From Candidatus Limnocylindrales bacterium (lineage in GTDB: Bacteria > Desulfobacterota > Binatia > UBA1149 > CAITLU01): DNA of 64,000 nt. Position 1 is the first letter of the stretch, and each line of letters opens with the position of its first letter. The DNA lies in contig DATNBU010000011.1 of NCBI GenBank assembly GCA_035571835.1, positions 248,001 to 312,000 on the forward strand, given 5' to 3'. Both the position numbers and the translations under genes were made by a program. Of this stretch, positions 26,092 through 35,700 are shown piece by piece. The notes under the pieces were generated by a model, which saw only the letters and a list, made by a program, of their open reading frames with translations, was not told where the DNA came from and made no database searches.

Positions 26092-27510
26092 ATGAAAGAT
26101 ACGGCACTGACTGAACTTCCGATGCACGACTTGGCCGCGATGGTCGGCCGCCGCGAGATCTCTCCGGTTGAATCGGTCGCTGCATCGCTGGCCCGAATCG
26201 AGGCTCTCAACGCGGCGCTCAATGCATTCGTGCATCTGGATGGCGAGCGTGCACTTGCCGAAGCACGCGCGCAGGAAAAATTGCTTATCGCGGGAAAAAC
26301 AATTGGCCCGCTTGCGGGAGTCCCGTTCGGGGTAAAAGACCTCGAGAACGTTGCCGGCATGCCGACGTCGTTCGGATCCAGCGTGTTTGCCGGCCGCATT
26401 GCGAAAGAAGACTCGGTTCAGGTCGCACGTCTTCGTGCGGCCGGCGCGATCGTTGTCGGCAAAACCAACACGCCGGAATTCGGTTACACCGGGTTCACCA
26501 AAAACCGCCAGTTCGGCGTCACGCGAAATCCCTGGAACCTCGAACGCACACCGGGTGGCTCGAGCGGTGGCTCGGCGGCCGCAGTCTCCAGTCGAATGGT
26601 CGCGATGGCGACCGCTTCCGACGGCGGCGGCTCGGTGCGTATTCCGGCGTGTTACGTCGGCGCATTCGGCATGAAGCCGTCGTTCGGTCGCGTGCCGCCC
26701 GGAGACGCGTCGATGGGAATGCTTCGCTGGTCCGACACCGTGCACTCGGGGCCGCTCACGCGTTCCGTGCGCGATGCGGCGCTGATGCTCGACGTGACTG
26801 CGGGTCCGCATCCGAGCGACCCCGATTCATTGCCGCATCCCGGAATTTCCTACGTCGAGTGCCTCGGCCGCGAGCTGCCGCGGCTTCGCATCGCGTTCAG
26901 CGCGGGGCTCGGCCACGCGCGCGTCGATGCGGATGTCCTGCGCGAAGTTCGCGCGGCCGTCGCAGTGCTTTCCGGGCTCGGGCACGACGTGGACGAGATC
27001 GATACGGTTTTTCCGGACGTGGGCCGTGCGTGGGCGTATCTCGCCGGTTCGGAAGTCTATGCGGAAGTTGCCCGCGAGGTTGCCGGCAAGGAGCACCTGC
27101 TCGGCCGCGGCTTCTGGCAGGGCTCGCTCGCGACGAGCGGCATCACTGCGCTTCAGATGGGCGATATCCAGCGCGAGCGCTACGCGCTGAACACGGCGCT
27201 GTGGCAGCTGTTCGACCGCTACGACGTTCTTCTGACGCCGACGCTTCCGACCGAAGCATTCGGTGCAGCCGGGCCTTTTCCGTCCACGATCGGCGGTGAG
27301 CCGGTCGACTCGCCGCTTCACGCAGTCGCGTTCACGTATCCGTTCAACCTGTCGGGCCATCCCGCCGCGACGGTGCGCGCCGGATTCACCGACAACGGAC
27401 TTCCCGCCGGGCTGCAGATCGTCGCGCCGCGCCATCGCGACGACCTCGTGCTTCAGGTGGCCGCAGCGTACGACCGCGTACGGCCGATGGATTGCTGGCC
27501 GGAGCTGTAA
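26092..27510 (+). CDS. amidase-signature enzyme
   Basis: A 472-residue amidase of the amidase-signature family with the Ser-cisSer-Lys triad: Lys82 in FGVKDL, cis-Ser157 in GGSSGGS and nucleophile Ser181 in DGGGSVRIPA. It hydrolyses an amide to acid and ammonia. It could be mistaken for GatA, but no gatB or gatC is nearby and the sequence around the C-terminus fits stand-alone amidases. GAGAGGAG precedes the ATG. Cytoplasmic, without signal peptide. Confidence 0.9.
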   Translation: MKDTALTELPMHDLAAMVGRREISPVESVAASLARIEALNAALNAFVHLDGERALAEARAQEKLLIAGKTIGPLAGVPFGVKDLENVAGMPTSFGSSVFAGRIAKEDSVQVARLRAAGAIVVGKTNTPEFGYTGFTKNRQFGVTRNPWNLERTPGGSSGGSAAAVSSRMVAMATASDGGGSVRIPACYVGAFGMKPSFGRVPPGDASMGMLRWSDTVHSGPLTRSVRDAALMLDVTAGPHPSDPDSLPHPGISYVECLGRELPRLRIAFSAGLGHARVDADVLREVRAAVAVLSGLGHDVDEIDTVFPDVGRAWAYLAGSEVYAEVAREVAGKEHLLGRGFWQGSLATSGITALQMGDIQRERYALNTALWQLFDRYDVLLTPTLPTEAFGAAGPFPSTIGGEPVDSPLHAVAFTYPFNLSGHPAATVRAGFTDNGLPAGLQIVAPRHRDDLVLQVAAAYDRVRPMDCWPEL

Positions 27511-27570
27511 CGATTCCGCGGCCGACACGTGCAATGCACGCTTTGCGGCGGCGTGGGTAAGTGAAGAAAG

Positions 27571-29442
27571 CTAGGGGCGCGGATCTTTTCGCGCCGTTAC
27601 CGGTGCATCCTGACAATTCTCATCGCATCCGTCGCCGTTTACAGAATTCCCGTCGTCACACATCTCGTCGCAACCGATTACACCGTCTCCGCATCCGCAG
27701 ATCGTGACGAACGCACGCAGATCTGCGGTTCCCGGGCCCGGAATCGTGATGCCCGCGTCGAGGAAGCCGCTGCGCGTCCCCGACGCGCAGACGAGCGCCT
27801 CGAGGTTCGGCGCAAGAGCGCTGTATGCGCACGTGTCGTCCGCGCTGCCGCAATCGACGTTGGTCGTGCACGGATTCCGCGCGATCCGGCAGTACGCGCC
27901 ATACGGCGAAGGGCTGCCTTCGCGCTCGATCCGCGACTCGTAACATTTCTCCGGGCCGACGACGCACGAGCCCGCATCATTGTCGGCGCAGATCGTCGAC
28001 TCCGCCGTGCATGGCCGCTCCGGCGCGAGCGAGCAATGTCCGGCGACGCTCTGTGAACATTCCTCTGCCGCGGACAATCCGCAGATGAATTGATCCTCCG
28101 AACACTGGTTCGGAAGCTGCTGCGGGCGATTCGCTGCCTGCAACAGCCCGGTCCCGACCTCACACGTCGCGCCGTCGGCGCATTCGGAGCTTTCGAAGCA
28201 GGGCTGATCTGGATCGTCGTCGCAGTAGCCGCAGTGGCACCAGTAGCCGCATGTGACCGGCTGGTCCGGCGCGGTCGCACACGCGCCATGACCGTCGCAG
28301 TCGGAATTGCTGCTGCACGCAATCGACGGCTCCTCCGAGCAGCGCCGGCAATCGGCGTTCGACGTGCACGCCGACTGGTTGTCGGTACACGTGGCATCGC
28401 CCTTCAGCGGATTGTCGAAGCCGGTCGCCGCGCACGGAAGCAGCGCCGTGCGCGACGTCGCACCTGTGGTCAATCCGCGCAGCGGCACCGCGATCGGTGT
28501 CGGCGTGATTTCGTCCTCGTCTCCCGTGGGGCAGTCGGTCGAGGCGCCGCCGAAGATTTCGTTCACCGCCTCGACGGCACATGGCTCGCCGTCCTTGGTT
28601 CCGCCTTCGCACACGAAGGTGTCACCGATCGTCGGGTTGTCGGACGGCTTGCCGCATCGCGGGCACGCCTGGCCGCCGCCGACGCCGTAGTACAGCGTCG
28701 CGAGCAGGCGGCCGTCGAGATCCATCGCGCCGCTTTGGGTATCCAGAGTTCCGTGCAGGCCTTCGTCCAGCCAGAGCGTCATGCAGAACAGGGAATTTTC
28801 GAACGCGGCGCCGACCGGCGGTGCCACGAGCGCAACACACGGCTCGTCGTCTTCGCAGTCGGAGTTGCTCGCGCACTCGTCGAATGATTCCAGACAGTGA
28901 CCGCGGCCGGTGGGACCGATGATTTCGCACGTCGTGTCGACGACGCAGTCGCACGTGGCCACGCACGTGCCGTTGCCGCAGTCGTCGTCGCTCGTGCACG
29001 GCGCCGCGTCAGTCGAGCACCGCCTGGCAATGCGGAAATCGATCGGCAGTGCGCTCGCGAGATCGAACTGCGTCTTGCGGCCGTACCCGAGGTCCAGCGT
29101 CGAGCCTTCGCCGAGATGAATCTCTCCCGACGAGCATGCGATTCGAGCGATCGGCGGACACACCAGTGTCACCTCGAGACCGACCGCCCGACGAAGCACC
29201 CGGAGTGCGTCCCCGGCGGTGATCGCGCCGCTGCTGTCGACGTCACAGACAGAAGGCGGACACACCGCCTGTCCGACTGCGACATCGAGCACACGCTTTG
29301 CGTCGGTCGCCGTAGGCTCCGGTCCGCTTGTAACAGGCTGCCCGCAGGTTGCCTCGGCGCTGCCTCCCGCGGCTAACGAGATCACTATTGCCATGGCGGC
29401 GGCGAAGCCGCATCGGTGTACGCGAGAAATGGAGTGTCGCAT
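27571..29442 (-). CDS. secreted cysteine-rich protein with dockerin-like repeat and DUF4215 module
   Basis: A 623-residue exported protein. After a signal peptide (about 1-32) comes a dockerin-like pair: DAKRVLDVAVG, then CDVDSSGAITAGDALRVLRR, with Asp/Ser positions of a calcium loop. The middle contains many C-x-S-x-x-D-C 'ground' repeats such as CTSDDDCGNGTC and CASNSDCEDDEPC, some 60 cysteines in all. The end has CGDGVIGCDEMCDDGN and VNGDGCDENC, a DUF4215-type module. It is most likely a cell-surface or released scaffold protein held together by disulfides. It converges on the amidase gene. Confidence 0.8.
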   Translation of the reverse strand: MRHSISRVHRCGFAAAMAIVISLAAGGSAEATCGQPVTSGPEPTATDAKRVLDVAVGQAVCPPSVCDVDSSGAITAGDALRVLRRAVGLEVTLVCPPIARIACSSGEIHLGEGSTLDLGYGRKTQFDLASALPIDFRIARRCSTDAAPCTSDDDCGNGTCVATCDCVVDTTCEIIGPTGRGHCLESFDECASNSDCEDDEPCVALVAPPVGAAFENSLFCMTLWLDEGLHGTLDTQSGAMDLDGRLLATLYYGVGGGQACPRCGKPSDNPTIGDTFVCEGGTKDGEPCAVEAVNEIFGGASTDCPTGDEDEITPTPIAVPLRGLTTGATSRTALLPCAATGFDNPLKGDATCTDNQSACTSNADCRRCSEEPSIACSSNSDCDGHGACATAPDQPVTCGYWCHCGYCDDDPDQPCFESSECADGATCEVGTGLLQAANRPQQLPNQCSEDQFICGLSAAEECSQSVAGHCSLAPERPCTAESTICADNDAGSCVVGPEKCYESRIEREGSPSPYGAYCRIARNPCTTNVDCGSADDTCAYSALAPNLEALVCASGTRSGFLDAGITIPGPGTADLRAFVTICGCGDGVIGCDEMCDDGNSVNGDGCDENCQDAPVTARKDPRP

Positions 29443-29707
29443 GAGCCCTCGCCTATCGCGCCAGGTAGCTGTTCGCCAGTGGGAAAATGAGGGTGCTCGA
29501 GGATTCCGGCGGCGTGGAGTCGTCAGCCGGAGTTACATTGTCGTCAACAACCGCCGTGGTCGGCTACGGCTGGCGTTGGACGGTTGCAGGCGAGACAACG
29601 CTTCCGGAGCTTCACCGGTTTCGGACCTCAGGCACGATCCGGTCCACCTCCTGCTTGAATTGCGATCTCGAACATTGACTGACCAGAACCCGAATTGGAG
29701 AGAGCCG

Positions 29708-29974
29708 ATGAAACCGAAAATGAGAACGCGAAGAGCGATTTATGCGTTGGCTGCGGTCATGGTCATGGCGTACGTGGCCCCGACGTACGCGCAGACCCAG
29801 GGCATGGACCGCCGCAACGAGCGTCGCGATGACCGCGCCGGAGCTCGCGCAGAGAAACAGGCGTGCAAAGCCGGCGACGAGAAGACCCGCGCGGAATGCC
29901 GGCAAGTGAAGCGCGATACCAAGCAGCAGGGACGGAACGACGGCGGGGCGCCCGGAACGAAACCCGCGCAGTAG
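29708..29974 (+). CDS. small basic exported protein
   Basis: An 88-residue protein with GGAGAG upstream, a signal peptide (about 1-29, cut after TYA) and a short mature part rich in Arg, Lys, Asp and Gln with two cysteines (QACKAGDEKTRAECRQVKRD). The pattern resembles PsiF-type repeats but is shorter. It diverges from the dockerin-like gene. Function unknown. Confidence 0.65.
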   Translation: MKPKMRTRRAIYALAAVMVMAYVAPTYAQTQGMDRRNERRDDRAGARAEKQACKAGDEKTRAECRQVKRDTKQQGRNDGGAPGTKPAQ

Positions 29975-30162
29975 CAGGCCAGCTCGGCGGGCCTGACGGC
30001 ATCGGCTCGCACCCGACTCGTGCAGCAGGCGCCGCGCCGAGCGCGCGGCGTCTGCACACGTCAGTACGGAGTCATGGAAAGGTCAGCGTCGAACAGTCGA
30101 CTGCCGGAAACCCAGCGATCCGGAGCCTTTGTCGGGCCTGCATCAGGCGGAAACACCGATCG

Positions 30163-31365
30163 CTACCGCACGACCGCTTTGGACAACACGTCTTTCAACA
30201 CATGCGGCGAGATCACATGGTCGCGGTGAGTGTCGTCGATAAAGATCGACCAGTCGCCGTGGTTGATCGCGCCGGTCAGTTGCTCGAGCGGCTCGGCGTA
30301 GGTTTTGTAGACGTCTCCGTTGAAACAGCATGAATCGAATCGATTCAGCACCTGGATCTGCTTGCGAGGGCGTCCACCCGTCCGTGGGATCCCGCCGAGC
30401 GCGAAGACTTCGAGCCACGAGGCGATGCCGGTTGCGCGATCGAGGAAGCCGTCGTTGTTCGAGTCTTCTTCGCCGAAGATCGGGCGATATTCCTGTTCCG
30501 AATCTCCGGAGCTGCCGGGGCTGAACGGTCGCGCATACAACGGAAGCGCCCCGGCCACCGCGATCGAGACATCGATGCGCGGATCAACTGCAGCGCATAG
30601 GTGAGTGGCCCATCCGCCGCCGGACAGACCGATCATGAGCAGTTGATCGGGATCGGGGTAGTCGGCCAGCAGCTCGTTCACGGTCTGCGCAACCGGTTCG
30701 AGGAAGAAGCGCATCGTTCCGGCCCTCAATACAGGTTCGACCTTGGAGAACAGCTCGTCGTGACCGAGTGAGCTTCGCTGGTCGACTTCGATCTTCCTGC
30801 CGTCGACGACGCCCTCTGCATCGCGATTCCATGCCGTTAAAGGCATCTGCATGATCGCCACGACGTAACCGTCGCGGAGTAGCTGATTCACGGTCTCGCT
30901 CAGTCCGAACACGAGATAGTTCGCGCGACCTTCGGGCATGTGGCCGCAGTGAACGATCGCCAGTTTTTTTCCCAGACGGCCGTCGGCTGCGGGGACGACA
31001 ACGTAAACATTGGCGTGCCAATCGAAGCCCGACACGTTCACGTCGAGGCGCGTGGCCGATACGATCAAATTCGCATCGAGGCTCGCGAGCGGGTCGGAAT
31101 TCTTCGCTGCGTCATGGGTGACGGGGCGGGTTTTCGGCAGCCCGCCCGGCCAGATGGCGTGGATCAACCGCTCGCGGGCCGCCTCGGCTTCGATCGGATC
31201 ATGGAACCGTACGAGCCCGTCGATACGAAAATCCTTCAAGGCTTCGGGCTTCGCCTGTGCGATGACGTCGCGCGCGGTCAGAAAGCACAAGCCGATGGAT
31301 ACGAGCGCGTGCCACGAGAGACCAGGAAGCGACGTCACTTCCGATAAAGTGCCACGGCCCCGCAT
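30163..31365 (-). CDS. exported alpha/beta hydrolase
   Basis: A 400-residue protein with an N-terminal signal-like segment (about 12-37, ending IAQA). It has strands and HCGHMPEGR typical of the alpha/beta hydrolase fold, and the nucleophile elbow GLSGGG (about 245). DDTHRDHVIS near the end carries the probable catalytic His. It may be an esterase or acyl hydrolase acting outside the cytoplasm. ATG at 31365 is used; a GTG at 31338 would give a tidier signal peptide. It is divergent from the GST-like gene. Confidence 0.75.
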   Translation of the reverse strand: MRGRGTLSEVTSLPGLSWHALVSIGLCFLTARDVIAQAKPEALKDFRIDGLVRFHDPIEAEAARERLIHAIWPGGLPKTRPVTHDAAKNSDPLASLDANLIVSATRLDVNVSGFDWHANVYVVVPAADGRLGKKLAIVHCGHMPEGRANYLVFGLSETVNQLLRDGYVVAIMQMPLTAWNRDAEGVVDGRKIEVDQRSSLGHDELFSKVEPVLRAGTMRFFLEPVAQTVNELLADYPDPDQLLMIGLSGGGWATHLCAAVDPRIDVSIAVAGALPLYARPFSPGSSGDSEQEYRPIFGEEDSNNDGFLDRATGIASWLEVFALGGIPRTGGRPRKQIQVLNRFDSCCFNGDVYKTYAEPLEQLTGAINHGDWSIFIDDTHRDHVISPHVLKDVLSKAVVR

Positions 31366-31500
31366 TTCTCAATTCTGTTTCTCAGATTCTCTTCCGAATC
31401 CAAGTCCGGACAGATGCGAGGCAGGCCCGGTCTGCATTTCGTTTGCGATCGAGCGGCATGAGGATAGCAATGCGCCCGATTTCCGCGGCCTGCTCCCAAG

Positions 31501-32442
31501 ATGCGACTTCGCGATCCCGAAACTCTCCTGACTCTGGCGCTGTACGCGCTGCCCGTTGCCGTCGCGCTGTTCGGATTCGGCGTGCCGGCGGCATTCTTTG
31601 CGAGCCTGGTGATCATCGTGGTCGGGATCTTCGTCCGCTCGCGCCGACTCGTCGGACGCGTCGATCCGTCACGGCTGGAGCTGCATACGATCACGTACTC
31701 GCACTACGTCGAGAAGGCGCGCTGGTGCCTCGACCGACTCGGGGTCGCGTACGAAGAAGTACCGAGCATCGGAATTCTCGGCGTACTGCTGACCGGGCGA
31801 ACCGTTCCGACGCTCGCCGTTCCGGCCACGAGGACGTCCATCGGCGACTCGACGGAAATCCTGCGCTTCCTGTGGGGGCGTTATTCCGGCGAGTTGCCGG
31901 ACAGGACCCGGTTTCTCGCTCCGAGCCCGGAAGCGATCGCGCTCGAGACGCATTTCAATGAGGACCTCGGCGTGCCGGTGCGGCTGTGGTCGTACTGGCA
32001 TCTGCTCGAGCGCCCCGACCTGACGCTCATCATGTGGGGTCACGAAGAGCCTTCGATTCCGCAGTGGCAGAAGGCGCTCCTGCCGCCGCTTCGTCCGGTC
32101 CTGGCTGCGCTGCTTCGGCGAATGCTCGGCCTCAACGAAGCGAACGCCGCCCGCGGCATCGTAAAGACTCGCGAAATCTTTGCCGAAGTCGATACGATGC
32201 TCGCCGACGGCAGGCGCTATCTGATGGGCGGCGACGAGCTCACGTTCGTCGACATCACGTTCGCGAGCCTCGCAGCGCTGATCATCTTTCCCGACGGTTA
32301 CACCGGCGGATCCGCAAGCGTCACTCAGCTTCCCGTCGAGCGGCTTCCCGCTGACTGGCGCGCCGAGGTCGAAATGCTGCGGGCGACGAGGGCAGGGCAG
32401 TTCGTGATGCGCATGTATGCCGAGGAGCGGCGGCCCCGCTGA
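31501..32442 (+). CDS. glutathione S-transferase-like protein with N-terminal membrane anchor
   Basis: A 313-residue protein. Residues about 8-46 form two hydrophobic helices (LLTLALYALPVAVALFGFGV and AAFFASLVIIVVGIFV), then a thioredoxin-like GST domain begins at LELHTITYSHYVEKARWCLD with the usual Ser/Tyr active-site region and the cis-Pro in RTVPTLAV. The C-terminal helical domain includes MGGDELTFVDITFASL. GSTs are normally soluble, so the anchor is unusual and suggests a role at the membrane, perhaps with lipid peroxides. The ribosome site is weak. Confidence 0.75.
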   Translation: MRLRDPETLLTLALYALPVAVALFGFGVPAAFFASLVIIVVGIFVRSRRLVGRVDPSRLELHTITYSHYVEKARWCLDRLGVAYEEVPSIGILGVLLTGRTVPTLAVPATRTSIGDSTEILRFLWGRYSGELPDRTRFLAPSPEAIALETHFNEDLGVPVRLWSYWHLLERPDLTLIMWGHEEPSIPQWQKALLPPLRPVLAALLRRMLGLNEANAARGIVKTREIFAEVDTMLADGRRYLMGGDELTFVDITFASLAALIIFPDGYTGGSASVTQLPVERLPADWRAEVEMLRATRAGQFVMRMYAEERRPR

Positions 32443-32709
32443 TCTCTTTCGTCCAAGGGCGATGCATATCGAAGAGCGGCGGTCGGCGACGGCCGCGTTC
32501 GGATGGCCGGGTGCTGTTTTGTCAGCATTCGATGGCGGAACTCCGTCGCGAACCTTGTCATGGCGTGGGCAAGTCGGCAGGTAGGACGCCTTCGACGTGC
32601 CATTGGGCGACGCCGTGTGGCTCAGGCTACACAACGGAATTCCAAGGTCGGTCGTAACCACTGCGAACCTGCTCGGCATTCGAGCCGCAGGACGCTCCTG
32701 GGGGACTCG

Positions 32710-35700
32710 ATGTTGTCACACAACCCGGCTGGCTCTCGTCTTTCCATTCGATCCTCGCGCCGATCGTCGTGCCGATCCTCGCGCACATTCCTGAGCTGGA
32801 CGCACTACCGTGGCGGCACAACCGCGAAGACGCTGTTCGTCGCTTGCTGCGTGACAGTCGCGATTGCGTGTATGCCGCTGGCAGCGGAGGCCGCCACGCT
32901 GGTCGGCTGGTGGCCTTTCGAAGGCACGAACGCCGATGACGTTACCGGCAACTTCGCCTCGACGACGCTGTTCGGAGCCGCAGTCGCCAACGGGCGGCTT
33001 TCGGTTTCGGCGTCGCTCGATACTTACGCCCGCAGCGGCACGTATTCGGGTCCCACGCTCACGGAGAAAACTCTCGTCACCTGGGTCTATCTCGACAGCC
33101 TTGCCGACCGCGGCGGCTCCGCGCTGACGATCGAGAAGCAAACCGACAATGTCTTCGACGCGGTCGTCTACGCGGAGCGCGAGAGCTTCAAGTGGATGTC
33201 GGGAAGTAACGTATTTGCCCGTACGGAGGACCCGCCCCAGCAGGGGACGGCGGAGGGCTCGAGCTCGTCGACCGTGATCAAGATGGCGATCGTGTACAAG
33301 GCGGACAATTCGATCACGATCTACCGCAACGATGTTCTTTATAGTGCATACACGAAAGGCGCGTTGCAGACGTACCCGGGCGGCAGCGATACGAACGTCA
33401 TGTTCGGGCGTCGCCATGGAACAGCCGACCCAGGCAATCGCGCACTGACCGGACGGATCGAAGAAGCGCGCGTCTACGACGGCGCGCTGACGGCCTCGGA
33501 AATCGCAGCGCTGACGCCCATCGATTGCGACGACGGCGATCCGTGTACGCTCGACGACTACGACTCGCTTGCCTCGAGCTGCACGCATGATGCTCCGTCG
33601 TGTACGTGCTCGAGCGGCACGTGTGCCCCGGTGCCGCCCAACATGGTGAGCTGGTACCCCATGGAAGGCTCTGTCGCCGACCGGCTTGGTACAAACAATC
33701 CTTCGGCTTCGGCAAACGTCAGCTTCGTGGCCGGTAAAGTCGGGCAAGCGGTGTCGCCGGACGCAGGCGGCTACATCGACGTCGCAGATTCACCCAGTCT
33801 GCAGCTCCAGCAGATTTCGATCGCTGCGTGGGTGCGGCCCGACGGTCCGGGCCCGAACCTCGACGGCAGCATCATCGTGGTCAAGAACTCGAACGCCAAC
33901 GACGTTTCCGTCGGGATGGGCTGGAATCCGCAGACCAACGGTCTGGGGTTCGTCGTTGGAACCACCGGCGCGGGAGCAGACAACGTCTTCCCGCCGGGTT
34001 CCTTCTACCATGTGGTCGGCACGTACGACGGGGCGAACGTGCGCTTTTACCGCAACGGCGAGCTCCAGGCGTCGACCCCGCTGGTCACGACGATTTCCTA
34101 CAACAGCTCGGTGCCGTGGGTGATCGGTGCGAACAACCCCGAGGCGCGCGGAATCGGCTTTCCGCGCACGTTCAACGGCGTGATCGACGAGGTCGAAATC
34201 TTCGATCGCGCGTTGTCGGGGTGCGAGGTGGCCGCCATGTATGCCGCGGACAGTCGTGGAACGTGCACCTGCGGTAACGGCATCGTCGAGTCCGGCGAAG
34301 ACTGCGAAGACGGCAATACGAACGATGGCGACGGCTGCGACAACAACTGCACGTTTACCGGATGCGGCAACGGCGTGACCACCAGCGGTGAACAGTGCGA
34401 CGACGCCAACACGTCGAACGGCGACTGCTGCTCGGGGGCGTGTCAGTTCGAAACGCTCGGCGCGGCGTGTGCCGACGAGGGCAATGCCTGTACGATCGAT
34501 GCATGCAACGCCACCGGCACGTGCGTTCATACAGCCGGAAATACCGGCGCCGTATGCCGGCCTGTGAACGGCAGCTGCGACGTCGCGGAATCCTGCAACG
34601 GCAGCGCAACGTGCCCCGCCGACGGCTTCGCCGACGCGAGCGTCGTTTGCCGCACGGCCTCGGGCGGCTGCGACCTGGAGGACCACTGTTCCGGCTCGAG
34701 CGCCGTCTGCGCCGACGCCAAGAGCACGGCGCCGTGCCGCAATGCCGTCGGCGACTGCGACGCGGCGGAAAGCTGCGACGGCGTGGGCAACGATTGCCCG
34801 GCTGACCAGCTGCAGCCGACGACACAGGTCTGCCGGGCTTCGGTCGGGGCCTGCGACGCGCCCGACTACTGCACGGGGACGGACCTGGATTGCCCCGCCG
34901 ACGCAAAGAGCAATTCCGTGTGCCGCCCGCCCGCCGGGATGTGCGATCTCGCAGAAACCTGCGATGGCGTGTCGGACACGTGCCCGGCGGACGGTTTTGT
35001 GTCGAACGGCACGAGCTGCAACGACGGGAACCTGTGCACGAGCGGCGACCAGTGCAGCGGCGGATCGTGCGCCGGCTCGTCGGTGCCCGACGGCACGTCG
35101 TGCACTGACGACAATACCTGTACGACAGCCGACCAGTGCAGCAGTGGCGTATGCGGCGGAGCATCGCGACCCAACGGCGCACCTTGCGACGACGGCAATA
35201 CGTGCACGACCTTCGATTTCTGCCTCGTGGGATTCTGCGTCTCGAACTCGCCGCTGGACGGTCCGTCGTGCAACGACGGCAACAGCTGTACGACCGGCGA
35301 TCATTGCGTCAACGGTTCCTGCGACGCCGCTGCGTTGCGGCCCGACGGCACGTCGTGCGTCTCGGCGAACGACTGCGTCAGCGGCGGGCAGTGTGCCGCT
35401 GGAATCTGCGACAGTACCCCGCGCCCGAACGGCACGCCGTGCAACGATCACAACTTCTGCACGAGCCCGGATCAATGTCTTGGAGGGAGCTGCAATGGTG
35501 CACCCGTTGGCAACGGTACCGGGTGCGACGATACGAACTCCTGCACGAACGGTGACCAGTGCACCTATGGCTTCTGCAACGGCGTGACGCAGGCCGACGA
35601 CACCGTTTGCGACGACGGGAATTCGTGCACGGCGAACGACATCTGCGCTGCCGGGCTCTGTTTCGGTACCGGTGTGGAGAACGGAAGAATCTGCAGCGAC

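Noticed and set aside
26092-27510. GatA subunit of Asp/Glu-tRNA amidotransferase
   Set aside because: No gatB or gatC nearby, and the C-terminal half fits stand-alone amidases better.
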